Shown: positions 8,343-17,668, counted from the stretch's first letter. The stretch: DNA of 64,000 nucleotides from Marinobacter bohaiensis (GCF_003258515.1 NZ_QGEH01000001.1:682001-746000); one strand, 5' to 3'. Made by a program: numbers and translations. The notes: generated from the letters alone by a model not told the origin.

Positions 8343-9098
8343 CTACGATTCCTGAAACTTCGCATACATGTGCCAGGCCCGGTTGAGGTGCTGGTGCATC
8401 ATGGTTCGCGCGGCTTCGCCATCGCGGGCGAGGATGGCGTCGAGAATGGCCGCGTGCTCATCCTCGACGCGGCTCAGGTACTTGTCGGTGGCCGAGGTGT
8501 TGATCTCGATGCTCATCAGCTTGGCTCGGGGAATAACGCTCTGGCTGAGCTGCTCGTAGAGCGACTTGAAAAACGGGTTGTGGGTCGCGGAAGCGATGGC
8601 GTGGTGGAACTCGTAGTCCTCGGTGCGCGCCTGGGAATGCTCGGCGCGGGCCCGGATGAAGGCTTCGTGCCTGTCGCGCAGGATGCGCCGGTCCTCGTCA
8701 TTATGACGCAACGCCGCCAGCTCGGCGGCGGCCGGTTCCAGGTTCAGGCGCAATTCGAGCACATGCAGGATGTCCTCCACGGTGGTCGGGCAGATCCGGT
8801 TGGCAGGCATGGCCTCGAGGGCGGTATTGCGCAACACGGTAGTGCCCACGCCCCGCCGCGTGGCAACCAGCCCCAGTGACTTGAGGTGGGTTATCGCCTC
8901 GCGGATGACCGTCCGGCTGACCCCGAAGGAGTCGCACAGCCCGCTTTCCGTGGGCAGCTTCTCGCCGACGGGGATCTCGCCGTTGACGATCAGCGCTTCC
9001 AACTGGTCCGCCACGTGTATCGATAGGCTGCCTGGTCGCGAGACGCTTTGTACGTTCAGCGCCCACAAGCCATTTGTCACGTCACTCTTGCCTGTCAT
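8343..9098 (-). CDS. GntR-family (FadR/FCD subfamily) transcriptional regulator of the uronate operon
   Basis: This protein of about 251 residues has a winged helix (roughly residues 20-90, with EKLPTESGLCDSFGVSRTVIREAI as its core) and an all-helical FCD ligand domain. The FCD domain carries the usual His-rich metal-binding residues in YEFHHAI, HNPFF and HLNRAWH. It is the last gene of the minus-strand operon. FCD regulators of sugar-acid pathways are usually repressors released by a pathway acid, which is the inference here. ATG 9098 is preferred over upstream TTG/GTG codons because GGAG lies six bases before it. Confidence 0.9.
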   Translation of the reverse strand: MTGKSDVTNGLWALNVQSVSRPGSLSIHVADQLEALIVNGEIPVGEKLPTESGLCDSFGVSRTVIREAITHLKSLGLVATRRGVGTTVLRNTALEAMPANRICPTTVEDILHVLELRLNLEPAAAELAALRHNDEDRRILRDRHEAFIRARAEHSQARTEDYEFHHAIASATHNPFFKSLYEQLSQSVIPRAKLMSIEINTSATDKYLSRVEDEHAAILDAILARDGEAARTMMHQHLNRAWHMYAKFQES

Positions 9099-9180
9099 AT
9101 CGGACTCCACCAAGCCACGGTGCGATGTGCATTCAGCTCATTCCCGGGTATCGGCGAGGTCCGCCGATCGGCCCAGGCCA

Positions 9181-10206
9181 TCAGTTCTCCCGACCTTCCA
9201 GAAGCCGGAGTAAGTCGTCGTGAAGCGCCTTGGGAATCGTAACGCCCTCCGCCAGGCTGCGCCTTCTGGCCGCATGGCGACGTTGGGACGGCAAGCGGGC
9301 ACCCTGGTCGAGGACACCGGCAAACAGTGTCTCGGCCCGTTGCAGGTGGGCCTCGGTATCCGCTCCGAGAAAGGCGTGCGGGTCCAGCGCCAGAATGAAT
9401 TCCCCGTGCTGCGGCTTGCCGTCGCCATTGGCATTCGCTGGCTGCGTCTGGTGCCCCAGGCGGTCGCCGATGAGCGGGCCGGCCAACAGCTCGATCATGA
9501 TCGACAGGACGGTGCCCTTGTGCCCGCCGAAAGGCAGCAGCGCCCCGGCCAGGGCGGCCGTCGGATCGGTTGTGGGCTGGCCGGCCTCATCGAGTGCCCA
9601 GCCTTCGGTGAGCGGTTTCCCGGCCCGACGATGCAGTTCGATCTCGCCACGCGCGACGGCACTGGTGGCGAAATCGAACACGAACGGCAGGCCGTCCGGC
9701 CGGGGCCAGGCGAACGCGATGGGGTTGGTGCCCAGCAGCGGCGAATGCCCGCCGGCCGGTGCCACATACGCGTGACTCGGCGTCATCGCCAGCGCCGCCA
9801 GCCCCTGTTCCGCCAGGGATTCCACTTCGGGCCACAGTGCCGAGAAGTGAAAGGCGTTGTTGATGGCCAGCACCGCCACACCCTGGCTGCGGGCCTTATC
9901 GACCAGTGCCTGGCGCGCCGTCTCGAAAGCCAGCAGCGAGCAGCCGCCGGCGGCGTCGACGTTGACCACCCCGGGGGCCCGGTCGGATACCTGTGGCACC
10001 GCCCGGGGATCAACGCCTCCGTGACGGACCGTGCGCACGCAGTCCAGCAACCGGTAAAGCCCGTGCGAATGGCACTCGTCGCGTTGGGCCGCCACCATGC
10101 TCCGGGCGATCGCAGCGGCGTGTTCGTTCGAGAAGCCATGATGCTCAAGGACCTCAACGCTCAACTGCCAGGCTTCATCGAGCGACAGTCTGGTGTGTTC
10201 CGTCAT
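9181..10206 (-). CDS. Ldh_2/malate-lactate dehydrogenase-family NAD(P) oxidoreductase
   Basis: This 341-residue protein belongs to the family that includes YlbC/AllD ureidoglycolate dehydrogenase, ComC sulfolactate dehydrogenase and DpkA. Family features include the N-terminal helical LSLDEAW segment, a conserved catalytic-type His in DECHSHGLYRL, the LGTNPIAFAWP segment and the GGHKGTVLSIMIELL motif. The minus-strand ATG at 10206 has AGGAG eight bases upstream; a longer 482-codon frame reads into non-coding sequence. It lies between uronate dehydrogenase and the regulator. Its substrate, probably a 2-hydroxy or 2-keto sugar acid, is not evident. Confidence 0.85.
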   Translation of the reverse strand: MTEHTRLSLDEAWQLSVEVLEHHGFSNEHAAAIARSMVAAQRDECHSHGLYRLLDCVRTVRHGGVDPRAVPQVSDRAPGVVNVDAAGGCSLLAFETARQALVDKARSQGVAVLAINNAFHFSALWPEVESLAEQGLAALAMTPSHAYVAPAGGHSPLLGTNPIAFAWPRPDGLPFVFDFATSAVARGEIELHRRAGKPLTEGWALDEAGQPTTDPTAALAGALLPFGGHKGTVLSIMIELLAGPLIGDRLGHQTQPANANGDGKPQHGEFILALDPHAFLGADTEAHLQRAETLFAGVLDQGARLPSQRRHAARRRSLAEGVTIPKALHDDLLRLLEGREN

Positions 10207-10241
10207 GGAGATCGCTCCTGTGCCGGGACGTGTTGCCTGAC

Positions 10242-11045
10242 TTAGCCGTTGTCGTCCGGATGACCGGCCGCAACGAACTTGCCGCCCTGGTAGACGACTG
10301 CCGGGTCGCGCGGGTCGATGTCGTTGTCCTGCGCCTCGACTTCCGCCCGCCAGGGCTCGGAGCTGTCCTGCGGGACCCAGCCGAGGAAGGCCGACTTGCT
10401 GTTGTCCCACCACAGCTCTGTATTGGCGGAGGCACCATAGATGACGGTGTAGCCGAGTTTGGGCGCCACGAAGGCTCGCTTCATCAGGCGCATGAAGTCC
10501 TCCACACTCAGCCAGGTGGCCATCATTCGCGTGTCTTTCGGCTGGGGAAAACAGGAGCCAATGCGCACGCTGAGGGTCTCCATGCCGAACTTGTCGTGAT
10601 ACAGGCTTGCCAGATCCTCGCCGAAGCATTTGGACAGGCCGTACAGGGAGTCCGGCCGGCGCGGCACCTCGGTATCGATGCGCGTGGTGCGCGGGTAATA
10701 GCCGATGGTGTGGTTGGAGCTGGCGAACACGATGCGCGGCTTGCCCAGGTGACGGGCCGCTTCATACAGGTTGTAGGCGCCGATGATGTTGGCCTGGAGG
10801 ATGCTGTTCCAGGGCTGCTCCACCGACACACCGCCCAGGTGGATGATGCCGTCGCAGTCCCTGACCAGTTCACGGACGGCCTGGGCATCGGCGAGGTCAC
10901 AGGGGACCAGTTCTTCATGGGCGGCGGCTTCGCCGAGATCGGCGATATCGGACAGGCGCACGGTCTCGGCCAGTTTGTTCAGGTGCGGGCGAATCGCGGA
11001 ACCCACGCCACCGGCGGCGCCGGTCACCAATAAACGCTTGAGCAT
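10242..11045 (-). CDS. udh: Uronate dehydrogenase (NAD-dependent)
   Basis: This 267-residue extended short-chain dehydrogenase should oxidise galacturonate or glucuronate at C1 to the aldaro-lactone, the first step of the oxidative uronate route. The nucleotide-binding motif TGAAGGVG is at the N terminus. The catalytic set is Ser110 (FASSNHTIGYYP), Tyr135 and Lys139 (YGLSK). The IVFASSNHTIGYYP and CFGEDLA blocks match characterised Agrobacterium-type Udh as I recall it. Lactonase-like and cycloisomerase genes beside it complete the same pathway, which strongly supports the call. Confidence 0.93.
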   Translation of the reverse strand: MLKRLLVTGAAGGVGSAIRPHLNKLAETVRLSDIADLGEAAAHEELVPCDLADAQAVRELVRDCDGIIHLGGVSVEQPWNSILQANIIGAYNLYEAARHLGKPRIVFASSNHTIGYYPRTTRIDTEVPRRPDSLYGLSKCFGEDLASLYHDKFGMETLSVRIGSCFPQPKDTRMMATWLSVEDFMRLMKRAFVAPKLGYTVIYGASANTELWWDNSKSAFLGWVPQDSSEPWRAEVEAQDNDIDPRDPAVVYQGGKFVAAGHPDDNG

Positions 11046-11117
11046 GGTTTTGTCTCCTTACTTTGCCGGCCAGCGTGGTTGGCACGCTGGCATCGCGTGA
11101 TGGATGTCGGTTTCGAC

Positions 11118-11981
11118 TCAGAAGCCGTAAAGCCTCGCCGGGTTGTCGACCAGAATCTTCTGTTGCTGCTCCGGAGTCGCCCAGTCGAGCAGCACGTCGA
11201 GCTGGTCGGCGTCGCTGGGGTAGTTGTCCCGGGAAACGCCGACGTGGGGCCAGTTGGTGCCCCAGATGATGCGCTCGGGCGCATGGGCGATGACGCGCCT
11301 CGCAATCGCTCCGACATCGGCGTATTCGGGGGCGCTGGTCAGGCTGGCTTCATAGCCGGCGCAGATCTTGAACCAGGCGTTGCCGCGATCGAGCAGCCGC
11401 AGGATGTCGTCGACCCGGGCATCGTCCGCCGGCACCGGGGGCATGAATTTGCCGATGTGGTCGATGATGTATTCGCTTTCGAGGCGCTGCAGGTTGTCGA
11501 TATAGTCGTTCAGCTGGCAGCCGTTGAACTGCACCATCAGGTGCCAGCCCAGCGGGCGGATGCGCTTCTCGACGGCAAGCATGTCCGCATGGGTGACCGC
11601 ACCGCCAGGCAGGTTCATGATCCGCGCCCCGCGAATGCCTCTGTCGTGCCAGGCCTGCAGGTCGCGGTCCGGTGTGTCGGGCGTCACCGCCGCCACACCG
11701 CGGGCGGTGTCGGGGCCCAGCTGTTCCAGGGCTGCAAGCAGGGCGCGGTTGTCCCGCTGGTAGGCGTTGGGCTGGGTGACCACGACACGCTCGAGCGACA
11801 GCCATTGCTGGAGCTTGCGATAGTCCTCGACCGTGGCCAGCTCGGGAATCTTCGGTCCGCCGGGTTGGGCCTCGTAGCCCGGCAGGTACAGGTGAATGTG
11901 GCAGTCGGTGGCTCCGGCCGGCGCCTTGAGTCTGGGCGCCGGACCTTCGAGCGGGCGGGTGTTGGCGGGAATCTCTGACAC
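11118..11981 (-). CDS. gli: Amidohydrolase-superfamily D-galactarolactone isomerase
   Basis: This 287-residue amidohydrolase-2 family protein is predicted to convert galactaro-1,5-lactone to the 1,4-lactone before ring opening. The metal-site motif DCHIHLYLPGY follows a short N-terminal arm, and later metal-type residues lie in the IIDHIGKF and IIWGTNWPHVG blocks. The start is GTG at 11981, eight bases after AAGGAGG and two bases after the stop of the cycloisomerase gene. The longer 370-codon frame reads into that upstream gene and is rejected. Specificity is taken from its place between gci and udh. Confidence 0.85.
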   Translation of the reverse strand: MSEIPANTRPLEGPAPRLKAPAGATDCHIHLYLPGYEAQPGGPKIPELATVEDYRKLQQWLSLERVVVTQPNAYQRDNRALLAALEQLGPDTARGVAAVTPDTPDRDLQAWHDRGIRGARIMNLPGGAVTHADMLAVEKRIRPLGWHLMVQFNGCQLNDYIDNLQRLESEYIIDHIGKFMPPVPADDARVDDILRLLDRGNAWFKICAGYEASLTSAPEYADVGAIARRVIAHAPERIIWGTNWPHVGVSRDNYPSDADQLDVLLDWATPEQQQKILVDNPARLYGF

Positions 11982-11983
11982 GC

Positions 11984-13120
11984 TTATGCCTCCTTCAAAG
12001 CGAACTGGCGCAGGGCATCGCGGTTGATCTCGATGCCCAGGCCGGGACCGTCCGGGATCGGCACCACGCCCTGGCTGTGTTCGATGGGCGTTTGCACGAC
12101 AGCCTGACGGAAGGGGTTCTTGGTGCGATCGAATTCCATGATCGGCTCGATCGGGTTGCGCCGGGGCGGGTTGGGCGGCAGCGCCGCCATAACTTGCAGG
12201 CTGGCTGCCAGACAGACCGCCGTGCCCCACACGTGCGGTACCAGGCGCACTCCGAATAGGGCCGCCATGTCGACCACCCGGCGCATTTCCGAGAACCCGC
12301 CTACGCCACAGACATCGGGCTGGACGATATCCACCGCGCGGGTCGAGAGCGGTTCGAGCATGGCGTAGCGACCGTGCCAGTTCTCGCCACTGGCCACCGG
12401 TAAGGGCTGGCCATCGCGGACCGCACGGTAGGTGGCTATCTGCTCGGGCAGGACCGGTTCCTCGAACCAGTCGATCCGGTAGCGCTCGGCGCGTTTGCCG
12501 ACCTCGAGCGCCTCCAGCAGGTCGTAACCGTGGTTGGCGTCGATCATCAGGCGCCGCTCGGGGCCGATGGCGTCGCGCGCGGCGGCGATGGCGCGCAGGT
12601 CTTCCTCGACGTCGAAGCCGATCTTGATCTTGACGCCGTGGAAGCCTTCGCGGGCGTAGCCGGCTACTTCATCGGCGACATCCTGCACCCGGTCGACGCC
12701 TTCGCGGCGGAACGAGCCCGTGGCATAGGCCCGTACGCTGTCCCGGAAGCGCCCGCCCAACAGCTCGCTGACCGGCGCACCGTAGTGCTTGCCCTTGATG
12801 TCCCACAGCGCGATATCGATCCCGCTCAGGGCGGTGACGGTCAGCCCGCGCTGGCCCTGGTCGCGCAGGCGGTTGTAGAGGTCGAGCCAGAGTTTTTCGG
12901 TTTCCAGCGGATTGCGGCCGATCAGGGCGGCGGCGTAGGTGTCGACGACGGCGGCGTTGGGTTTCGCTGGGCCCAGGCACTCGCCCCAGCCCACCGTGCC
13001 GTCGTCGCAGACCACTTCCACCAGACAGTGCTGGCGTCTTTCGAAGCGCATCGACGCGCTTTCGAAGGCCTGCTCGAGTTTGTAGTCGAGAATGTGCGTG
13101 TGTATGCGTTCAATCTTCAT
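11984..13120 (-). CDS. gci: Enolase-superfamily D-galactarolactone cycloisomerase
   Basis: This 378-residue protein has the mandelate racemase/muconate lactonising fold: capping domain to about residue 125, then the barrel. Catalytic and metal residues are in place: Lys164/Lys166 (KIK), Asp194 and Asn196 (DAN), Glu220-Glu221, Glu246 (SGEN) and His296 (PHVWGT). The length and the ESASMRFERR, NPIEPIMEFDRT and PDGPGLGIEINRDAL blocks agree with Agrobacterium Gci as remembered. It would turn the 1,4-lactone into 5-dehydro-4-deoxy-glucarate-type product for KdgD. A glucarate or galactarate dehydratase role is less likely in this context. Confidence 0.92.
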   Translation of the reverse strand: MKIERIHTHILDYKLEQAFESASMRFERRQHCLVEVVCDDGTVGWGECLGPAKPNAAVVDTYAAALIGRNPLETEKLWLDLYNRLRDQGQRGLTVTALSGIDIALWDIKGKHYGAPVSELLGGRFRDSVRAYATGSFRREGVDRVQDVADEVAGYAREGFHGVKIKIGFDVEEDLRAIAAARDAIGPERRLMIDANHGYDLLEALEVGKRAERYRIDWFEEPVLPEQIATYRAVRDGQPLPVASGENWHGRYAMLEPLSTRAVDIVQPDVCGVGGFSEMRRVVDMAALFGVRLVPHVWGTAVCLAASLQVMAALPPNPPRRNPIEPIMEFDRTKNPFRQAVVQTPIEHSQGVVPIPDGPGLGIEINRDALRQFALKEA

Positions 13121-13151
13121 GTCGGTTAGCCCATGAACGAATAGAGGAAAC

Positions 13152-14435
13152 TCACTGCTCGAGGAAGCCGGGCAGCGTCAGCGAGATCGCCGGTACGTAG
13201 GTCACCAGCATCAGCACCGCGAACAGCGCCAGGTAGAACGGCCAGATGGTGCGCACCGCCTGCTCGATCTTGATCTTGCCGATCACACTGCCAACGAACA
13301 GGCAGGAGCCGACCGGCGGTGTGCACAGGCCCAGGCCAAGGTTCATCATCATGATGATGCCGAACTGGATCGGGTCCATGCCGAACTGCGCGGCCACGGG
13401 CAGGAAGATCGGCGTGCAGATCAGGATCAGCGCCGCCATGTCCATGATCATCCCCAGCCCCAGCAGCAACAGGTTGAGCATCAGCAGGATGACGTAAGGG
13501 TTGTCGGAGATGCCCAGCAGGGTGTCCGTCAGCAGTTCCGGCACGCTGTACAGCGCCAGCAGGTAGGAAAACGCCGAGGCGCAACCCACCAGGATCATCA
13601 CCAGCGACGTGGTGCGTACCGCCTGGTAGACCGCCCGCTTGAAGGATTCCCAGCGCAGCTCGCGGTAGACCAGCCCGGTCACCACGATGGCGTAGATGGC
13701 TCCGAAGGCGCCGGACTCGGTCACGGTCAGGACGCCCGACAGCACCCCGCCGACGATGATCACCGCGGTCATCAGCCCGGGAATCGCCGCCGCGAAGCTG
13801 ATAATCAGCGCCGACCAACCGGGGAACGGCTCGCCCTGATAGCCCCGCTTCACCGCGACCACGTAAGCGGCCACCGCCAACGCCAGACACATCAGGATGC
13901 CCGGTACGATGCCGGCGATGAACAGCTGGGTGATCGAGATGCCGCCGCCCGCCGCCACCGCATAGAGAATCATGTTGTGGCTGGGCGGAATCACCACCCC
14001 GGCGACCGACGAGGTGACGGTTACGTTGACCGAGTAGTCGGCGTCATAGCCTTTTTCTTTCATCACCGGAATGAGCAGCGAGCCCAGCGCCGAAGTGTCG
14101 GCCACCGCCGAACCCGAGATGCCGCCGAACAGCATGGACGAGCTGACATTGACCATGCCCAGCCCTCCGCGCACGCGACCCACCGCCGCCGACGCCAGAC
14201 GTACCAGACGCGTGGAAATACCGCCGTGCAGCATCAGCTCGCCGGCGAAGATGAAGAAGGGAATGGCCAGCAGCGAAAACACGGAAATGCCGGAGAGAAT
14301 CCGCTGGAACCCGACGAACAGAGGCAGCCCCTCGTAGAGAAACGTCCCCACTGCGGCCATGCCGACCGCAAAGGCCACCGGCGCGCCGACCACGAGACCC
14401 AGGAAAAACAGACCGAACAGGATCATCAGTCCCAT
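13152..14435 (-). CDS. TRAP transporter large membrane subunit (DctM type)
   Basis: This 427-residue inner-membrane protein is the ion-coupled permease of a tripartite ATP-independent periplasmic transporter. It is almost wholly hydrophobic, with about a dozen segments. It carries the DctM-type GLLIP-like block (SALGSLLIPVMKEKGYD) and PPSHNMILYA. It lies between the small subunit (4-bp gap) and the cycloisomerase gene. In this operon the likely cargo is hexuronate or an aldarate rather than C4-dicarboxylate. Confidence 0.94.
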   Translation of the reverse strand: MGLMILFGLFFLGLVVGAPVAFAVGMAAVGTFLYEGLPLFVGFQRILSGISVFSLLAIPFFIFAGELMLHGGISTRLVRLASAAVGRVRGGLGMVNVSSSMLFGGISGSAVADTSALGSLLIPVMKEKGYDADYSVNVTVTSSVAGVVIPPSHNMILYAVAAGGGISITQLFIAGIVPGILMCLALAVAAYVVAVKRGYQGEPFPGWSALIISFAAAIPGLMTAVIIVGGVLSGVLTVTESGAFGAIYAIVVTGLVYRELRWESFKRAVYQAVRTTSLVMILVGCASAFSYLLALYSVPELLTDTLLGISDNPYVILLMLNLLLLGLGMIMDMAALILICTPIFLPVAAQFGMDPIQFGIIMMMNLGLGLCTPPVGSCLFVGSVIGKIKIEQAVRTIWPFYLALFAVLMLVTYVPAISLTLPGFLEQ

Positions 14436-14439
14436 GGCG

Positions 14440-14988
14440 TCAAACCTCCCTCAACTTGAACAGGCGCTGGACGATGTTCACGCCCGAGAACAGCACCATC
14501 AGCGCGCCACAGATCACCAGTGGCGCCGCCCGCCAGCTTTCGGAGATACCGATCATGGGCACCGGGCGGTCCAGGTTTTCCAGGACCAGGTAGCCGCCCT
14601 GCCAGGCCATAAAAACGCCGAAGCAGGCGACGAACAGATCCGACAGGTAACGCATGATGGTGCGGGGAACGCGTGGTAACGCTTCGCGCACGAAGTCGAT
14701 GCTCAGGTGGCTGTTGTTGCGGACGCCCGCCGCCGCCCCGAGGCAAGTGATGTAGACGACGATCACCAGGGAGGACTGCTCCACCCAGGTGGGCGTGTCG
14801 TTGAGCACATAGCGGCCGAACACCAGCCAGCCGAACGTCATGATCAGGAAGACCATCAGCACGCCCGCCACGATGATGCAGAGATGGGCGAGCCCATCCA
14901 GCGAGCGATCGAGCAGCGCCTTGCGCCCGGTGTCGGCCATCGGCGTTTCGGCCACCGGCTCGTTGAGTTGATCGGAGTAGGAATTCAC
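14440..14988 (-). CDS. TRAP transporter small membrane subunit (DctQ type)
   Basis: This 182-residue protein has four predicted membrane segments, typical of DctQ. The family-like E-x-x-R-type core (VEQSSLVIVVYITCLGAAAGVR) lies mid-protein. The start is a GTG at 14988 with AAGGGTGAG upstream. It follows the binding-protein gene after an 80-bp gap and is almost adjacent to the large subunit, as expected for a P-Q-M operon. Confidence 0.92.
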   Translation of the reverse strand: MNSYSDQLNEPVAETPMADTGRKALLDRSLDGLAHLCIIVAGVLMVFLIMTFGWLVFGRYVLNDTPTWVEQSSLVIVVYITCLGAAAGVRNNSHLSIDFVREALPRVPRTIMRYLSDLFVACFGVFMAWQGGYLVLENLDRPVPMIGISESWRAAPLVICGALMVLFSGVNIVQRLFKLREV

Positions 14989-15068
14989 GGTAGCTCACCC
15001 TTCCTCAACGCTCCGGTGCACTGCCGGGCCGGAGCGTTGAGGGACTGTTGTGATGATGGTGCCAGGGG

Positions 15069-16070
15069 TTACTGCGCCGCCTGAATGTCTTTGACGAGCG
15101 ATTCAAGCTGCGGGTTCTGGGCGATGAAGTCATCGTAGATGGGCTGCATCTTGTCCTGGAAGGCGGACTTGTCGGCCACGTCGTTGATCTTCACGCCCGC
15201 ATCCAGGACGGTCTGCCGACTCTTCTCGACGCGCTCCGCCCAGAGCTGCCGCTGCGTTTTAGCGGCGTTCTCGGCGGCCTGGCGAACCGCCTGCTGGTCC
15301 TCCGCGCTGAGTTCCTCCCAACTGGATTTGGCGATGCACAGGCACTCCGGCAGGATCAGGTGCTCGGTCAGCGAGTAGTACTGGGCGACTTCGTAGTGGC
15401 CGCTGGTTTCGTAGGACGGGTAGTTGTTCTCCGCGCCGTCGATGACGCCGGTCTTCAGCGACTGGTAGACCTCGCTGTAGGCCATCGGCGTGGCGTTGCC
15501 GCCCAGGTTGTCGATCATGTCCACGTACAGGTCGTTGTTCATGACCCGCACCTTGATGCCCTGGACGTCAGCCGGCGTATTGACCGCATGGTCGGTGTTG
15601 TACAGGCTGCGAGCCCCGGAGCCGAACCAGGACAGGGCGATCAGGTTCTTCTCGGCGAGGGCATCGGCAAAGCGCTGGCCGATCTCGCCGTCCATGATCC
15701 GGTACATATCGTCGACGCTGTTGAAGATGAACGGCAGGGACAGCACGTTGGTCGCCGGCACGATCGGGCCCATCGGCCCCATGTTGAAGTTGGCGAAATC
15801 CAGTGCGCCGCTGCGGGTCTGCTCGATGGCGTCGGGCTGATCGCCCAGCACCGCGTTGTGATAGACCTTGGGCTCGACGCGCCCGTCGGTTTTCTCGGCG
15901 ACTTCCTCAGCGAAGCTTTCCAGGGCCTCGCTGTTCGGGTAGCCCGGCGGGTGGATGTTCCAGCCGCGCCACTGTTCAGCCTGGACCGGCAGGGTCATGG
16001 CGCTGAGGGCGCCTGCCATCGCCGTGATTTTCAGACAACCGGTGACAGAAAAGCGCTTTGTTGTAGGCAT
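15069..16070 (-). CDS. TRAP transporter substrate-binding protein (DctP type)
   Basis: This 333-residue secreted binding protein has a signal peptide to about residue 30 (ending PVQAEQ). The mature domain has TRAP-family landmarks: WNIHPPGYPNSEALE, the conserved arginine region GIKVRVMNND, and the NLGGNATPMAYSEVYQSLKTGVIDGAENN block. Related proteins bind uronates and other acid sugars through that arginine. AGGAG precedes the ATG by seven bases. It is the second gene of the operon after kdgD. Confidence 0.94.
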   Translation of the reverse strand: MPTTKRFSVTGCLKITAMAGALSAMTLPVQAEQWRGWNIHPPGYPNSEALESFAEEVAEKTDGRVEPKVYHNAVLGDQPDAIEQTRSGALDFANFNMGPMGPIVPATNVLSLPFIFNSVDDMYRIMDGEIGQRFADALAEKNLIALSWFGSGARSLYNTDHAVNTPADVQGIKVRVMNNDLYVDMIDNLGGNATPMAYSEVYQSLKTGVIDGAENNYPSYETSGHYEVAQYYSLTEHLILPECLCIAKSSWEELSAEDQQAVRQAAENAAKTQRQLWAERVEKSRQTVLDAGVKINDVADKSAFQDKMQPIYDDFIAQNPQLESLVKDIQAAQ

Positions 16071-16103
16071 GATATGGCTCCTGTTGAGTTGTTTGTTTTG
16101 TCG

Positions 16104-17021
16104 TTACAGGTGTTGGGCGGTATCGATCAGTCCCTTGAGTTGTTGCCGCTCGTCCGCGGTTGGCATCACCAGCGGCGGGCGGACGTGTCCGGCGGGTTTG
16201 CCGATGAGGGCGGCGCCTTCCTTGATCAGGCTGACCGCATAGCCCTTCCGGTTTTCTCGCAGTTCGACGAAGGGAATGAAGAACCGCCGGGTTATCTCGC
16301 CGACCACCTCTCGGTTGCCGTTCCTGAGGGCCCGGTAGAACGTCAGCGCCATGTCCGGCACGACGTTGAAGACCGCCGAGGAATAGGTGGTCACGCCGAT
16401 GGAGAGATAGGCTTCGGCGAGGATCTCCGCCGTGGGAACACCGCCAATGTAGATCAGCCGGTCGCCGACGGTCTTGATGATCCGGTTGAGCGCCTGGATA
16501 TCGCCGTTGCCATCTTTCAGGCCGATCAGGTTGGGGCAGGTTTCGGCCAGGTGTTTGACCGACGCGGCGTTGAGGATGCCGTTGCCGCGGTTGTAGTAGA
16601 TCACGTTGATGGAGGTGGCCTCGCAAATCTGCCGGGCGTACTCCACCAGGCCGTCCTGCGGGCACTCGGTGAGGTAGGGCGGCATCAGCAGAATGCCGTC
16701 GGCGCCGGCCTCTTCGGCGGCCCGGGCATACGCCTGACCGGCCCGGACGCTCAGCCCGGCGCTGGCAATCACCGGCACCCGGCCGCCCACCGTATCAACG
16801 GCCAGGGCAACGATCTGGCGGTACTCGTCCAGTGTCAGGCTGAAGAACTCACCGGTTCCGCCGGCCACGAATACCGCGGAGATATCGTGACTGACAAACC
16901 ATTCCAGGCGTTGGCGGTAGCTTTCGGCGTCGAACTGGCCGTTGGCGTCGAAGTCGGTAACGGGAAACGAAAGCAGGCCGTCCCCGACCGCGTTAATGAC
17001 ATCGCGTTGAGATAAGTTCAC
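16104..17021 (-). CDS. kdgD: 5-dehydro-4-deoxyglucarate dehydratase (decarboxylating)
   Basis: This 305-residue aldolase of the DapA/NAL superfamily should convert 5-keto-4-deoxyglucarate to alpha-ketoglutarate semialdehyde, CO2 and water. The Schiff-base lysine is Lys169 in NLIGLKDGNGD, and the partner tyrosines are in INVIYYNRGN (Tyr142/143). The N-terminal GLLSFPVTDFD is the KdgD variant of the family signature. The start is GTG at 17021 with AAGGA six bases upstream. As first gene of the operon it is followed by the TRAP genes. The next enzyme, the semialdehyde dehydrogenase, is not in the operon. Confidence 0.92.
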   Translation of the reverse strand: MNLSQRDVINAVGDGLLSFPVTDFDANGQFDAESYRQRLEWFVSHDISAVFVAGGTGEFFSLTLDEYRQIVALAVDTVGGRVPVIASAGLSVRAGQAYARAAEEAGADGILLMPPYLTECPQDGLVEYARQICEATSINVIYYNRGNGILNAASVKHLAETCPNLIGLKDGNGDIQALNRIIKTVGDRLIYIGGVPTAEILAEAYLSIGVTTYSSAVFNVVPDMALTFYRALRNGNREVVGEITRRFFIPFVELRENRKGYAVSLIKEGAALIGKPAGHVRPPLVMPTADERQQLKGLIDTAQHL

Positions 17022-17668
17022 TGGTCATCCTTGTTCCGGTTTCTTGTTTTTGACGTTATCGCGGCATGACGTTGGTGACTGACTCAGGACAACCGTGTCG
17101 AATCCTGCGAGGTGGCTGTCTGTTGTCATACATCATACATATGTGAGGCTAGAAGCCGTTTGCGGAGCTGGCAATGTCGACATTGGTCGATAAGACTAAA
17201 GGCTAAGTCATTTGACCGACACCAAGGCGTTTTTAATTTTAAGCCAATGAAATATAAGACTTTAATCTGGAGTGGCGTGTTCGGATTTCCTGTCGATGAT
17301 GGCCGGGACGGTGATTGACCGGTCGCTGGCGAGTCCGTGGACGGAGAGGCGGTGACCGCCGCTTGCCCCGGTATCATCTGATGCTCCGGCAGCTCCGTAA
17401 ATACCGAAAGAAACCCCGTTAATCCGGGCGTTCGACGTCGTGCGGGCATGCGGTGGTGGCGTATTCGGTGTATTATGTTAGCAAGCAAACGATATAGTCG
17501 GCCCGCCGGGTCCGGCGCCGTCTTGCTTCCTGGAATGACACCCATTGCACGCAAGGAGGGAACGATCCCTACGAAGTTCGTTCCAAAGTATCATGTTGAC
17601 CCTGCGCGATTCCTTCTAGGATCGAAGAGTGGCATTCATTCACCCGCAACAGGTAAGAGGTAACGTCT
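17022..17668. promoter_or_regulatory. 647-bp divergent control region between the uronate operon and pqqA
   Basis: No protein gene is supported here; short frames on both strands lack coding character. Two palindromes lie 116-164 bp before the uronate operon: ACATATGT (17137-17144), inside an imperfect TCATACATATGTGA, and a perfect 14-bp CAATGTCGACATTG (17172-17185). Either could be the operator for the FCD regulator. The pqqA-proximal half has AT-rich stretches (around 17225-17265 and 17460-17495) that could hold promoters, but I see no convincing -35/-10 pair. No good copy of the alcohol-oxidation element was found. Confidence 0.5.

Noticed and set aside
9220-11033. Plus-strand open frames of 340 codons or so
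   Set aside because: They are opposite to the Ldh_2 and udh genes and show no domain.
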